From Anoplopoma fimbria (taxonomy: Eukaryota; Chordata; Actinopteri; Perciformes; Anoplopomatidae), in contig NC_072454.1 of assembly GCF_027596085.1 (NCBI RefSeq), positions 26,250,323 to 26,314,322 on the forward strand: a stretch of 64,000 bases of DNA, given 5' to 3'. A program made the position numbers and the translations under genes. Under the pieces are notes generated by a model. It searched no databases and had not been told where the DNA came from. It saw only the letters and a list, made by a program, of their open reading frames with translations. Of this stretch, positions 33,070-45,544 are shown in pieces. Within the stretch, counting starts at the first letter, position 1. The number at the start of each line of letters is the position of its first letter.

Positions 33070-36000
33070 ACACTTTATGCAAAAAAAGATATCCTGATGA
33101 CATATCATTATTTCCACAGACTTGCCAAAGGTCCTACCAAAAAACATCCAAAACTCTGTATTCACCGGCTCAGAAGTGATCCCTCAGGAGGAGTTAACAG
33201 ATCCTCCTGTGTAAAAGGAGTGCCCCTTTAATTTCCAGTCTTCTTTACTTAATAAGTAGATATGTTTTTTCATGAATTTGAACACACTGAAAAAAAATAT
33301 TGATCTGTACAGACATGCCATGAGTACCATTGTGAGTCTCAGCAGTAGGATAGGTCCCACGCAACAGCTGCTGTCATTTCCTCTCAGTCCACCCAGAAGA
33401 ATGAAGGCTGAAAGCTCACAGCACCTCCTCATAAAAAGCACAACAGCTTCTATACCAAATATTCAGATGTCCTATAAAAAGCGAGCTGCGTCCCAGTCCA
33501 ACATCTGTTGACCATGTGGATCAGGTCGCTGACGTGTTAAGGCATAAACAATGTGACATTAAAGTGGGCTGCAGGTGTGAAATACTGCTGTTCTGAAACG
33601 GTGCTGCACAGGAGGCTGTGGTAACTGCTTCTATGATACAACCTCACACTTTGCATAGTCACGCACAGCTTTAGATGTGGCTTTCATTTGTTCTTGTCAT
33701 GCATATGAGATTCAAATTCTCTCATAATCATGACTTTCTGGCATTTTGTAATATACATTCAGACTATACATAGAATATCAAGAGTAATCAATGTACCAGA
33801 TATGTGGCTTTTTTAGATTTGGATATTGAAGAGGTACATATTTCATATTTATGAGATGATTTTCTCTAAGATACACATTTTTTATATTAAAATGTCTTGA
33901 GCTGATAATTGTAAGATCTTCATCATAATTATGGATCTCAAAATTACAGTACGAGATAAAGAATAGCTGTTGCATTGTTGCATAGAAATGAGACTAGTAG
34001 TGATAGTGATTCAGCCCATTACTGAGTTGTTTGAATCTACAACATATTTCCTGATTTTACTGCTTCAAAAAAGAAGCTTTTAAATACAAAATCTTGGAGA
34101 CTTTTACTGTCAAGTATTTATAGGAAAATGCTTAAACAAACTAATTAGCAGGGGCTTTGATAGCGACTATTTTTCAGTGAAAAAAATGTAAAATAATTCT
34201 GCAGGGAGGAAGAATAAGCAGCAAAAAAAATAACAGGGGACTCTTATTGTGAAGAATTTAAAGGAAGTGAAATGTGTTTTACAGCCCTCCTTTGACTGAG
34301 ACAAATATTCGATCACTATCTGATCAGGCAGGTCGCACTGAGGTGTAAAGTGTGGACATGTGGACACAGCTCAGTTCTGATCGAGCACATCCGATCATTT
34401 AAATGACAAGTCTAACCAGTAAAAGAGCTGTTTGTCCTTTGTTTAAATCCACTAAAACCACTCTCTACAATATGTTGTAGATCCATAGAGAATAGGTTGT
34501 ATTTGACATACTGATGAAAACAACTAGAGCTCTGAGTCTACAGTGAAAAACTTATTTCACTCTCTGAGCCTTTCATACGCTACGTCTTTGGTCTCTCTTT
34601 GAGTCCACTATAACTTTTGACATCCACACACTCACAAGCTGTTTTCACTTCTACTAAAAAGTCTTTCCTTTTTTGTGTGCCCTGACATCATCCATTTCAT
34701 GCTGTGATGCCTGAAGCAGGCTCTGGAAAACTTTCAAGGGGCTCCAAAGCTCTCATTGTTGACTTGTTCTGCTTTCACAGGAATAGCTACAGCAAAGACT
34801 TGATGTTTATGAGCAAATGGTAATGAATCCTTGTTTATCTGAAGTTGTCAAATACCTTCACTGCAGCAGTATTCACCTTCCACCTGATAACTGAAGTGAA
34901 GAGCTTTTTGCAGTGGGAGGTCATTTTTTTGTATCACTTCTCGATTGGACATTTAGCAGCTTACAATAGCGTTTGTGTGATGAGAGCTGTGCAGCAGCAC
35001 TGCACAGCTGATACCCATCATAACAACACGGCATGGGTGCTGGTGTTTACCTCAAAGTCACTGATTGGGTGCCTCTTGCTTATTCTAACAGAGCTGGTCC
35101 TCATTAAACACAGTGTTCTCTGTGAGTCAGCGCCAGCAGCTAAACCCACAATTAGCCAGCAGCCTGCTAACATTGGCTGCATGAGGAACGGATTAGTCCA
35201 GGGTATATTTAAAAACAGGTGCATGTTCAAATGGGTGTCACATGGACACAACTACCACTTTGAGACATGCAGTAATGTCAGATTTTGTTGGGAGTCATAT
35301 TAGTGCCTTTTTTACTTGCGCCCCATACATGAGTGTATATGGCTGCAGATAATGATCATTCGCATTCTTTCATACAACTGCATTATGTTCACATTGCACC
35401 ATTTTTCCTGACTTTTCCTCCACCACTTCTCCCTGCTGCCTTTCAGAATAACTGTCTGTGAAATTCCGTCCTTGTAGTGCAACACTCGCAAGCTGTTTGC
35501 TCATATGAACTCTGGACAATGAGTCCAGAGATTCCCTTTCACACCTGTAGCACGCAACAGGAGACTGTCCGTGTAAGAAGCCGTCTAGGCTACTGAAAAT
35601 ACACCGCTGTGAAGAGCGTGCAGAAGGCAGGATATGACGGCGATTTCCCCGTCATACACAACTAAGACTCTTACCGTTCCTTGAATCTTTCTGAAGATTC
35701 TGGTTTCTGCTGTGACCGACAGAAGTTCCCAAACCTCAACTTCTCTCCTGTTAGATATTTTAACTTGCGTCTTTGTTATTGACCCTTCATCACCCCCTGA
35801 AACTTTTCCAGATTTCGACTTAATCAAAAATGTCAAAATGGAATACTGATTATTGAATACCTTGTATAAAAAAATGATATAAATTATATGTGAATAACAA
35901 GACTAATTGCACTGTGGGTAATTGTTCTAAGTGCTTGGAATTCCTCTGGATGTAGTGCGGTTCATCCTGAAGCGCCAGTTCTGCTTTCCAAAAGTGGCCC

Positions 36001-37920
36001 ACTAGGTTTGATACCATCCACATGATAGAAAAAATCATCAACACGCAGGACAAGGAGCAGCTCTAATCTCACGTGGGCTCAATCAGACATGACAAGGAGT
36101 CTGGATTAGGGAGCAGGTTAAAGTCTGTGTAATGTCCGGTTGGACTGATTTGGACATTTGCAATTTCACATACAGCTCCTCAAGGTAATGTCTAGATGAG
36201 TTCAGGGCTGCAGATCATGTGTGAGAGGGGCTACTGACTGCCCACTGAATGCACCCTGTAGACAGAAGTAGTAAAGGTAGAGTAACCAGGATGTGCTGAC
36301 CCAGGGAGTGAAATGTGATCATGGTGGGCATGATGGATTTCCTTCCTCCTGAGGCAAACCTTAAAACAGACAACAGCGCTTTGACTTTTGACTGTGTCAA
36401 GCCACTTGTGTTAGTGAGCAGAGGTCAAGGAAGGTCAAAGGTCTGCGATGTTGTGAGGGTCACAGCTCTCTGTACAAAGACTGTTAAGCAGCGGACCCTC
36501 TGCTGTTGTCACAGGAACAACTGCCATGATGGATGTGTCCACATCAACAACTGAACAGAGGGTCAAGGCTGCGCTGCCTTGTGCTGCTGACCTGCCTGTT
36601 AAACCACGATATCCTGGGATCTGAGTTCTTTTGTTTTGTAGTTGGAGGTATCTGCACAGCGTCAGCAGAGCCGTCGACGTCCACAGAACTGTGAAAACCT
36701 TCTGTCCTACTGAGAGGCCCTTGAGCTAACAGAATGCAGGGGTCAGTGCTCCCTCTCCCAAAACACTGTGTCTCTTTGACTAAAGTTCTGAACAGTACGA
36801 TGATCATGTTATTATTATTATTATCATATTATGATAATAAATACAGATTTGTACACAGTAGTGGCTCACTGACACGACACTCTGAACTGCAAACAAAGCA
36901 TCTCCTTCTTCTGTCGACACATGTCAACATTGTGTGCATTGGTCTATAAAAAAAGAAATAAAATAACAAAACTTTGGTTGAGCAGATCCAGTTTAGACAC
37001 TGACGGAGGACTGACGGTGCTGCTGTCACTTTGCAGCTGCTGTAGGCAAGGTGAAGGCTCAACATCACGCTTGTCTAAATGTTGTCTGCCTTCAAAATGG
37101 ATTCAGAGTCAACATTTCCACTGCATGGTACAGCACAGCTCTATTTGACTCGCTCAAAAGAAAAAAAGTTGTTATAGTATCTAGAAGCCAATACTAGAAG
37201 GAGGAGTTAAAACACTGAACACCACTGATTGGTCAGAGGATCGTCACTAACACAACATTGGACATCCTTCACAAACCTGTGTTTTTAAATAGCCAAGCTA
37301 CACTCGAACCAGCCTATTAAAAAAATGTCAGCCTGCAGTACTACTCAGTACACTTGAAGAAGTGCAGCCGTTCCTCTGTTTGGTTGCCGATAAGCTAAAA
37401 ATGTCCTGAGGGTCAAAATGGATTGGTTTATGTTATGGGGAGAAAAAACAACAATATTATCTTGAAAAGGTCTGATGTGAAAAGGTCAGGGGTGTCATGA
37501 AAACACATCTTGTGGGCACCATAAATATTCAAACCAAAATTCAATGGAAACCCAGCTATTTGCTTTCAAGGAAGGAGAACATTTCTTTTAAAAATGCCCA
37601 GGAGTACATATGGCAGACTTAGGGATGAGGGTGACAATTTCAGTCAATAAAATACACAGGAAGTCCTACTGTGTGGTTGGACTGAGTGTCCTTCAGGAAC
37701 CACCCTCACCTCTCTTTTATGGTGGGATCCAGGACCTTCAGATTAAGTTCCCTGCTGCTGAGCAGCTGTCTCTCTTTTGTTCAGGTGGATTGTTTTTCAG
37801 GGGCTGTGGTATGCCTGTGTCCCCTCCTCTGATGGACTTTACAGGTTTGCTAAGCATTGAGACACAATTGCTGGTAGGAGACGTAGAGAGGGTAGAGAGG
37901 GAGGGAGAGGAAAGCAGAGG
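33070..37920. other. 4.8 kb without a supported gene
   Basis: Contains the second 70-bp duplicate (34511-34580) and an ATT/ATA-rich near-palindrome at 36815-36842 (TATTATCATATTATGATAAT). Several frames of 70-150 codons exist (for example 34845-35303 plus, 36544-36807 minus). They begin at non-ATG codons or lack motifs, and no splice pattern supports them. I see no mobile-element proteins. Confidence 0.5.
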
Positions 37921-37966
37921 AGAGTGGACTTTCTAGAGTCAGAGTTGACTCTAGAAAGTCAACTCT
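37921..37966. repeat. perfect 15-bp inverted repeat, extended to 20 paired positions
   Basis: GACTTTCTAGAGTCA at 37927-37941, loop GAGT, then TGACTCTAGAAAGTC at 37946-37960. After one mismatch the pairing continues for five bases (AGAGT with ACTCT). It would make a stable hairpin in single-stranded DNA or RNA. It is not followed by a T run and is not a terminator. Confidence 0.9.
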
Positions 37967-38134
37967 GTGCTCTATTTGGACCTTGGCACATGAAATGTGA
38001 TAGTGCCTATCAGCTATGTAGACTACTTATTAATTTACTTATTTTTTTATTATTTCTTATGACTTATGAAGTAATATCAATTGCACCTCCAACCTTAGCT
38101 CCTCTGCTTGTAAATTGTCCGTTTGTGATTTGTC

Positions 38135-38205
38135 TGTTTTTTTTGTTTCTATTAATGCCCAAAATCAAATTGCCCTTGTGGATTAATAAAGTTGTATTGA
38201 GCTAC
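38135..38205 (+). repeat. LINE 3' end fragment
   Basis: TTGCCCTTGTGGATTAATAA followed by AGTTGTATTGAG resembles the common fish LINE 3' terminus (CCTTGTGGGxxAATAAAG plus a short tandem tail). The fragment is too short for a family call. Confidence 0.35.
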
Positions 38206-41200
38206 TCTCTCTCAAAGCCAGAAACCAGGGAAGTAGGAATGAAATTGTTGATGTCATCAGGTAGAAAGTCTGGAGCTGGTCCATCGACAATGAATAGGAG
38301 GCTGATTTTGTGTTGTTTTCTTTTTTTATATTCAAATTAACTTTATTCTTTTGTAGAGAAGTCAGTTGGGAAACAGAAAATGTACCATATACTCAATATT
38401 TTCAGTATCATCTAGAACATCTTTCCCAATGGGCTATGGATCCGTTTCACACTTTATACTTGATGATGTCACACATTTGAGTTTTAGCTCTCTGGTTTTT
38501 GGATTTTGGAGAGAGTTGGTCATGTTTACTTATATTTTGGACTGCCTAAGACCATAGGAATAACATGAATTTATTTTGAAAATGGGTGTAGTTCCCCTTA
38601 AAGCACCGAACACAGATAGTGCAAGCTTTATTTCCTAAACAACATCAAGTCAATTTGATATTGTGTTTTAAAATTTATTAAAACGATAGAAATAAGCAAA
38701 ATAAATGCTGTTATTATGCAACGAGCCAAGAATGGTGATGTTTTCTCAAAGTTGTTAGTTGTCATAACACAAAAGACAATGTATATCTGCAAATCCCAGT
38801 AAGGTAAAACAACTTTGCTTTTACCATTAAAGTTAGAGGTAAAGAAGCTGGTAGAAGATTTTTTTGGCTTCTGTCAAAGAACCTACCAAAGGCTTTTCAT
38901 GTCTTTCAACCCCACTTTTTTCCTATTTAGGTGGAAGGTTTTGTGTATAAACTTGTTTTCTATCGCTGCACTATTCTATCAGATGGAGCTATTATACATG
39001 TATTGGGCTTTTTCCTTAATATTCATCCTGATTATGGGATCTGTAGAAGTTTTTTACTAACTGACCCACCAATTGCACACTGAGGTTCATGCTGTAGTTC
39101 TGAGACTGACCCTTACATGACCCTCTTTGCTCGGGTCTTTAGATATACTTTGTTTGTATTGAGTTATGTCTTTAGCTGTATCCTGTTACTATTCTGGAGC
39201 AGCGCAGTTTGTCCACAGGGATCAGTTTCACGTTACCCCTTGAGATGGATACAGTGATTGTGTGTGTCTGTGTGGGGGGTGCATGGACAGGTAGTGGGCG
39301 GTGTATGGTTTACATTAGCTCTACCGGAGGAAGTGGATCTCTGGGTTGCATGCATTAAGCTGTCAAATCCAACTGATGGTTATGAACAATTCTAGTTGAA
39401 GCTTTGTCCCACCATCACCACTATCTTCCCACCTCCACTGTAGCAGATGGGATATTGAGGATGGCTGGGCAACAAAAGTATTGTAGAATCACAAAGACAT
39501 AATTTTTGTCTTGATAGCAGTGGCACCTAAGAATAGCAATGTCAGTCACTCAGCACAGTCTCTTATTTCACCAACTTGGTCCCCAGAGCATGACTCTTAA
39601 ACATTTCGGTGACCATCAAATCCTCCATATTGCACTACTCTCAAATGTATCTTGGAAATGAATGACCAGATATCCAAGAACAGTATTTTTCAGAGAATGA
39701 ATACCAGTGATTTTGTTGACCTTTCCTCTAGTACCACCATCAGGCTAAAATTTCCACTTATACACAATTGGTATTCAAATCTAATCGGCATATGGGCATT
39801 TTCTGATGACACACATGTGAACTATATTACTCTATAACAGGTATTTTCTATTGAGAAATGTTAGGAACATTCTCGGTCTGATTTGTACTTAGCCTTTAGA
39901 TTATTTTCAAAAAGTTTGAAAACTGTTTGGATAGCATCTTATCAAGGCTGGGTATCGACCAAAATAACCCAGAACCAGGCAGTATCGTAACTCACAATCA
40001 ATGCAAGCGTTCTTCGATAATGCAACAATTAGGAGTAAGGTAGTGAAGGAAATCCGTATAGCCAGGGCAAACCTTTTTATAACAGCTATCAATCGGGCAA
40101 AGGGAATGCTAAAATTAGCTGGAATAAGAGGCCGGAACTCTGTGGCTGACATTGCCCAGGGTCTCTCAGTTAAACAGGATAGAGTGTACCCAGTAACTAT
40201 AGCAGAAACCAGGAACAATATATATGCCTTCCATTTTCCATTTATTCTGTACACCATACATTATCTTCAAAACTAGAAAACATTTGTGAATAATGTCAAT
40301 AACACATCATCCTGCTATTACCCAAGAGAGAATCCATTCAGTAAATGAGAATCAACTTAGTGGTTTAAATGACAGCATTTTCAGCTGTCTGAAGCATTGT
40401 TTCCATTCATATATTTCTAAGCACATTTTGAAGTAAAAAAAAATTGAAAAGCTGTATGGAAACGGAAGAAAATCAATAAACCTCCTCAATTGCAGAGAAA
40501 ATGTTTCTAAACTTGTTTGAGGTTGTTTTAGCCTTTGTTGAAAAAGGGTTGGTGGGCCTAACAGATTATGGTAAATGTCAAATAAATTCTGATCTAGTCA
40601 ATTTAACTCACATGACTGATCAACTGTTTCACTGTCAGCGTCTTCTTGGATTTTCCAATAGCATGAACCATGGCCAAAAGTGACATTAAAGAACGTTTTA
40701 ACTTTCCCAATTGAAAATAATTTCAATTTCCATTGCATTTTTTCCAGCTGCTTTAGCTACTGTAAGTGGAATGAATGTTATTGAAGTTTGAGGTCAGCTT
40801 GACTGGATCAGGATTTAGTACTATGAAACTACAATCATTTTCCCTGTTTTGTGTCAATGTGTTTTAAACAGCCCTTGCTTAACTACTAGATATAAGCATT
40901 CAATTTAGTGCATGTCACAATGGGCGTTTTTGTAAATAATTGGCCTCCTCATTTGAAAATCAATAAACTTGGCCTTTTTTTGATTTGTAACAAAGATATG
41001 GCCTTTGATTTGCATTTCCACAACACATCAAAATTATAACTTTGCTGATTTAGTTTAACCAAAAAATGTTTTTCAGATTTGTTTTATAAAACAAAATGTC
41101 CAAACTGAATATATAAGACTGCCTCATATTGGAGGGTTTGATACTCAAAATGTCTTAGGTGACATTCACTGAATAAATGCCCCCGCCACAATGTTGATAA

Positions 41201-42180
41201 GAGACCTATGCCCTATAATGCCCTTACTGTCATGTCACGTTGACATACCCTGGCTTTTGCTGAAACAGCACCTCTGATTAGATTACTGTTTTCTACTTCC
41301 CTTATCTTGCTGGTCTTTATGACGGTGATGTGACTGTTTGACAAAGACCTCTATCAGATCGAAATGTCGCTGATTAAAATCACAATAGCTGAGAGCTATT
41401 TGTACAGTGTGCAGATCCTCTGTCATATTTTTACCTTCAGTTTGTTTTTTGATCCAGTACATTTACAAGTTATTTGAATGCGTGTGATCCACCCTCGGAT
41501 GTCTTGGTGCAGCATCACACCCGTCACCCGTTAATCAGTGCAATAGTGTGAAACCATCGGCAAGAATGTGTATTAGATCACCAATATGTAGCCGTGTGTG
41601 CTTGTGCATGTGCAGAGCTCTAAAAAAAAAATTGCTCCATAGTGCTACTAGAGGTCAAGAACTTCACAGAGAATCTTTCAAGTGTGAAGGACTAAGATGC
41701 AAAGGAACAAGGTGTGACTTAGAGAAATAGGGAAACATTTAATGAGTAAATCAATAATAATAAATCCCTGCTACCTGTCCTGTCTGTGCTTTTTGATTGC
41801 AATCAAATAAAATTCAATGTCCTAGAGAAAACTTTTACTTCAGAATTCTCACTAACTTACCCTCACGTCATTGTAGTAATAATGTTTATCTGTGAGTTCT
41901 AGGGGGCAACAAGGTACTTGAGGCATGTTTACTTCACTCTTTTCCATCTTTAATGGCCCAGGCCTGATTACAACCACATGCTCTCTGACTGCTGAATGCT
42001 TCAAAACACTCTTTGTTGTGTCTTGTTTCACATTGCACCTATTATCCATCCACACAGACAGCTGTTGACTGAAGTCTGTTTCCTTTGTGATGCTCTCAGC
42101 AGAGGTCAAAGATGACAGTAAGGAGTCTCAGGCAGAGCTTGTATGGGCAGGTGGTTGGAAGAAAGGGACGTTTGGTGAAT
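38206..42180. other. 4 kb without a supported gene
   Basis: AT-rich sequence. Overlapping frames on both strands at 39907-40276 (up to 116 codons) carry no known motif. A 40-bp fragment of the GCTCCATA..CTACTAGAGG repeat lies at 41625-41665. An (AAATT)-like homopolymer run is present near 40435. Nothing else could be supported. Confidence 0.5.
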
Positions 42181-42184
42181 TAAG

Positions 42185-42198
42185 CCCCCCCCCCCCCC
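42185..42198. repeat. poly-C tract, 14 bp
   Basis: Fourteen consecutive C residues, a likely G-quadruplex or sequencing-difficult site, just upstream of the TATA-like box at 42229. Confidence 0.95.
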
Positions 42199-42228
42199 TT
42201 CTCTCGTCCTTCCTCGTCTGCAGGGCTG

Positions 42229-42531
42229 TATTTAAACCCTTGAGGGTACGCTTCTCTACGACCCCTTTAAATCCAGCTTCCTGTTCCTGCACTTGAGATT
42301 TTACTCTGCGGTTCTATGGGATAGCGGACGCCCACACACAGACACACGAATACACACAGTTCAGTCCCAAAGCACTTGGAGCATTTGGTCTTCTAATTTT
42401 TTTTTGATAGCTGCCAGATGATGCAGCCAGGCAGGGGGGCCCTGATCTGACTGACTGACTGACTGATAGACCTGCTAGCTAAGCCACATTACTGGACAGG
42501 AAGTAGATTGGTCTTCCAGAAGACAATTGGT
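42229..42531 (+). promoter_or_regulatory. weak candidate core promoter and non-coding first exon
   Basis: A TATA-like TATTTAAA lies at 42229-42236 after a pyrimidine-rich stretch. It is followed by about 290 bp of mixed sequence and a good splice-donor-like site, AATTG then GTAAGG, at 42530. There is no open frame of note, so it would be a 5' UTR exon if real. The arrangement can arise by chance in this AT-rich DNA; no downstream coding exon is seen. Confidence 0.15.
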
Positions 42532-42795
42532 AAGGGGGTTCTCCTAAGACTAATTTCCTGATTTCCTGTCAAGAAACTGCACTTCCTGCAGTATCCCTGC
42601 AGTATAACCTTCAGTCTAGTGTCTGATGGTGCTCTGAAGAGTTGTTGAAAGGAAGAGGAAAGGCAGGCGCTTACGGTGAGTGAAAGGTAAGGTAGTGTGA
42701 CGGAAATGTTGAGGAATGGTCAAACAGGCTGTAGAATTTGGGACAACTTTCAAAACTAAGATACAAAATGCATCTAAACTCATTTTCACTTTTAA

Positions 42796-43764
42796 AGAGG
42801 ACATATCATGCTCATTTAAAGGTTCATCCCATGGAATGTATATAAGAAGTGGACGTAGTGGTCGAGACATCATCCATTGGTGTGTTGACTCCCCGCTTTG
42901 AAGCCTTTTGTTCGGCACTTTGCCCATTGCCATCTTGGTTGTTTGCAACCAGAAGTGACACGAGAGTGTGGAGCTATGCATAACTGAACACTGAATAAGA
43001 CATTTAAGGCGATCAAAATGTTACAATTAACTTGCATGAAGTGAAAACACACTGTGAAAGGGTTAAAGTTTGGAGATGAGAACACGTACAACTCTCAGAC
43101 CAGTCAGTCACATGGGAGTCCGCCCTAAAGCATACCCTGCTTTATGGTCAATTTGACTCTAAATGGACCATAATTTACTAACCGAACATCATGCTGCATT
43201 GAAGAAGACTTGAAACTAGAGATTGAGACCATAAACTCATGTTTACAATGTTTACTGAGGGAATAAATCAAGAGTAGAGTCATTTTCTCATAGACTTCTA
43301 TACAATCAGACTTCTTTTTACAAGAAGTCTGATTGTTTAAGGCATTTCCACATTGGCTTCAATTTTCAGATACGGAAGTTGCCATCTGGGTAAAAACGCT
43401 ATTTCAGGAATAACAGGAGGTATGGACGAGGACTGAAACACTCCGTTTCAGCGCCTGTCTCTTTAAGCCCACCTACCGAAAAAGCCCAGTCTGTTCTGAG
43501 TGGCTTGCCAGAATAATATGCATCAGGAGTTTTCATGCTGTGGGATGAGATACTTATATGGGGGCTGGTATAATCTAATGAACCTGTATGTAATGTAGGT
43601 AGTGGAGCCAAATCTGAATGGATTGTTGAATCACATGTTTTCTCATCCAGGAAGCCCACAAAAAACTGACTGGGTTGACTTGTTTCACAGTTGTTGGGTT
43701 GGTATGAGCTCCAGATTCCGAAATGTCGGTGCACAAGCTCTGAAAAAGGGGATGATCTGTCCCT
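42796..43764. mobile_element. second type of TTAA-flanked inverted-repeat element, interrupted by the ~500-bp repeat
   Basis: Left end: TTAA (42792-42795) then AGAGGACATATCATGC. Right end: GATGATCTGTCCCT then TTAA (43765-43768); its reverse complement AGGGACAGATCATC aligns with the left end. About 40 bp after the left end the ~500-bp repeat (42838-43395) begins, and element-type sequence (AAAAAGCCCAGTCTGTTCTG) resumes after it. It carries no transposase. The family differs from the AGTGGCCC elements elsewhere in the window but shares TTAA flanks. Confidence 0.55.
42838..43395 (+). repeat. ~500-bp dispersed repeat, copy D, nested
   Basis: It begins GTATATAAGAAGTGGACGTA, then CATCCATTGGTGTGTTGACT, TGCCATCTTGGTTGTTTGCA, GAAGTGACACGAGAG, TAACTGAACACTGAATAAGA, AAAGCATACCCTGCTTTATG and GAGACCATAAACTCATG. 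Compared with copy A the 3' end is altered: the expected CAACCAGAGGAGTCGCC is replaced by an inverted copy of the preceding bases, giving a hairpin at 43303-43335. Confidence 0.75.
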
Positions 43765-43769
43765 TTAAA

Positions 43770-45230
43770 GTTATAATGCATCAGAGTTATTAGACCCAGA
43801 TTTTTGAAACAATATATGATCTCCATTCCTTTGGAATTACCCACTCAATTACACACTCAGTATATTTGCTTTCTGTATCTGCCTCTCTAAATATTACAGT
43901 AGGTATCAGCATTACTGGCAGACTCCAACTTTCCTGTGTTTATTTAGTGTTTTATTTTTATTTCGAATTATGATTAATCAACAATAAAAGATGAAAATCC
44001 TCATTCGTTGCAGTTGTCTGTCATACAGTCATTATTGTCATTAAGTAATCAGTCATTGTTTACCTATTTCTGTGACCAGTCACTCTGCATGGACATATTG
44101 GAACAGAATTTACTCTTGATTCTCTGGCTCAGGCAGTCAACCTGTAGCATCGTCAGTCTGGACCAGTCAGTGTTCTACCTTGCACATTCTCTCTTTCTAC
44201 TCTCTTCAGGTCCCTTCAGGTCTCAGTTAAAAAGCATAAAATGAGGCATATCTGATTTTCCTATGACTGATAGCTGAACTGCAGCCCCCCTGTGTCAGTG
44301 ATGATATGTGAACTGTGACTGTGACCAGGAAGCAATTTGTTAGGCTATGGAAGGTCTGAAATATAATGGGAGGCCTCAGGTCAGCAGCTCACATATTTCC
44401 ACTTAGTTCTATCTGAGGGGTGAAGACCTGGGGCGACTTTACCTCCTCCTTTAACTACAGTCTTTAACTGCACCACTGAGTCAGTAAGTATTGAGAGACG
44501 GACTAGCACTGATGTGTTGTTCATATCACTGTTTCACTGAACACTAAGGCTCTTTATCCCAATCCAACTACTTTGAGCCCTTCTCATCACTTAATCTGGG
44601 GCGAACCAGAAGAGACCAGCCGTCCCTACGCCTCACCACCTACATGCTTTCCTGGAGATTCAGAGCCACTATGTTCACACCCTTCCTCGACAATGACCGT
44701 GACTGGAAGCTCTGGGTAGACGTGAGCTGAGCAGCCCATTAAATGCCTCAGCAAACAAGTTTTACGACACCTCACTGAGGAATCACTGTAAATCTCACAG
44801 TGATTTCAAAGTGCTACATAGCAGAGGATGTGAAATAACATTTAAAGAGTTAGTTCCAGATTGCTTCCTTGCAGGTTTTTGGCCGTCCAGCAGCTGTTTT
44901 ACAACACCCTCGATGGTCAACAATAGGAGTTGATTTATTCTGTCCCTGGATAGGCTCTGGTGCCAGATAGATAACAGACTTTTAATTTACAGTTTTACAA
45001 GGAGTGCAGGAGTGCTTGACACCAGTTTATTTATTAGCTCGGGTAAATTAATACTTCAAATTCCTATTTTGGTCTGAATTATCTCAATTTACTAGCGATT
45101 TCTGGAGCTTTCAACTTTATCTCATCTTCATCATGTAAAATGGTCTACACCTGGCATTCCATTAAGAGTGAAGGACTTAAAGTCAAGATGAAATGAAATA
45201 CTGTATGCCTTTTTAACCATTTCAGGTCCC
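43770..45230. other. 1.5 kb without a supported gene
   Basis: Contains no recognisable repeats, promoters or coding motifs. The frame 44008-44244 (78 codons, plus) begins with ATG and is leucine/serine-rich without a family match. Confidence 0.5.
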
Positions 45231-45234
45231 ATGG

Positions 45235-45490
45235 GGTGACTGTGGATCGGACGATAGAGCTGATCGTCCTTCAATCAGAAGATCGGTGGTTTGATCATCG
45301 GCTCCTCTAGTCCATATCGATGTGTCACTTAACCCCAAATTGCTGTGCCATCAGTGTATGAATTGGTATGAATGCCTAGATACATCCTGATCGGCAAGTA
45401 GCCCATGTCATCAGTGTATAAATGTATGTGAATGGGTGAATGACATGTAGTAAAGACTAGAGAGGCGCTACAAGTACAAGCCCATCTCCA
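45235..45490 (+). repeat. tRNA-headed teleost SINE, nearly full length
   Basis: It opens with GGGTGACTGTGGATCGGACG (diverged A box), GATCGTCCTTCAATCAGAAG, GGTGGTTTGATCATCGGC (B box), GTCACTTAACCCCAAATTGC, CATCAGTGTATGAAT and the end GACTAGAGAGGCGCTACAAG. A small internal duplication repeats the CATCAGTGTAT block at 45351 and 45411. Same family as 10520, 18085 and 21860. Confidence 0.75.
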
Positions 45491-45544
45491 CTCATATTAT
45501 GCACCTAGTTAAGAATATAATCTAATATAAGAAAAAAGAATAAG

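Noticed and set aside
34845..35303. 152-codon plus-strand frame
   Set aside because: Begins at TTG, no ATG near the start, no family motif, and composition typical of AT-rich non-coding DNA.
36815..36842. AT-rich near-palindrome TATTATCATATTATGATAAT
   Set aside because: Simple-sequence context (ATT repeats) makes the symmetry unremarkable.
39907..40276. Overlapping 116- and 91-codon frames on opposite strands
   Set aside because: No motif on either strand and no splice signals.
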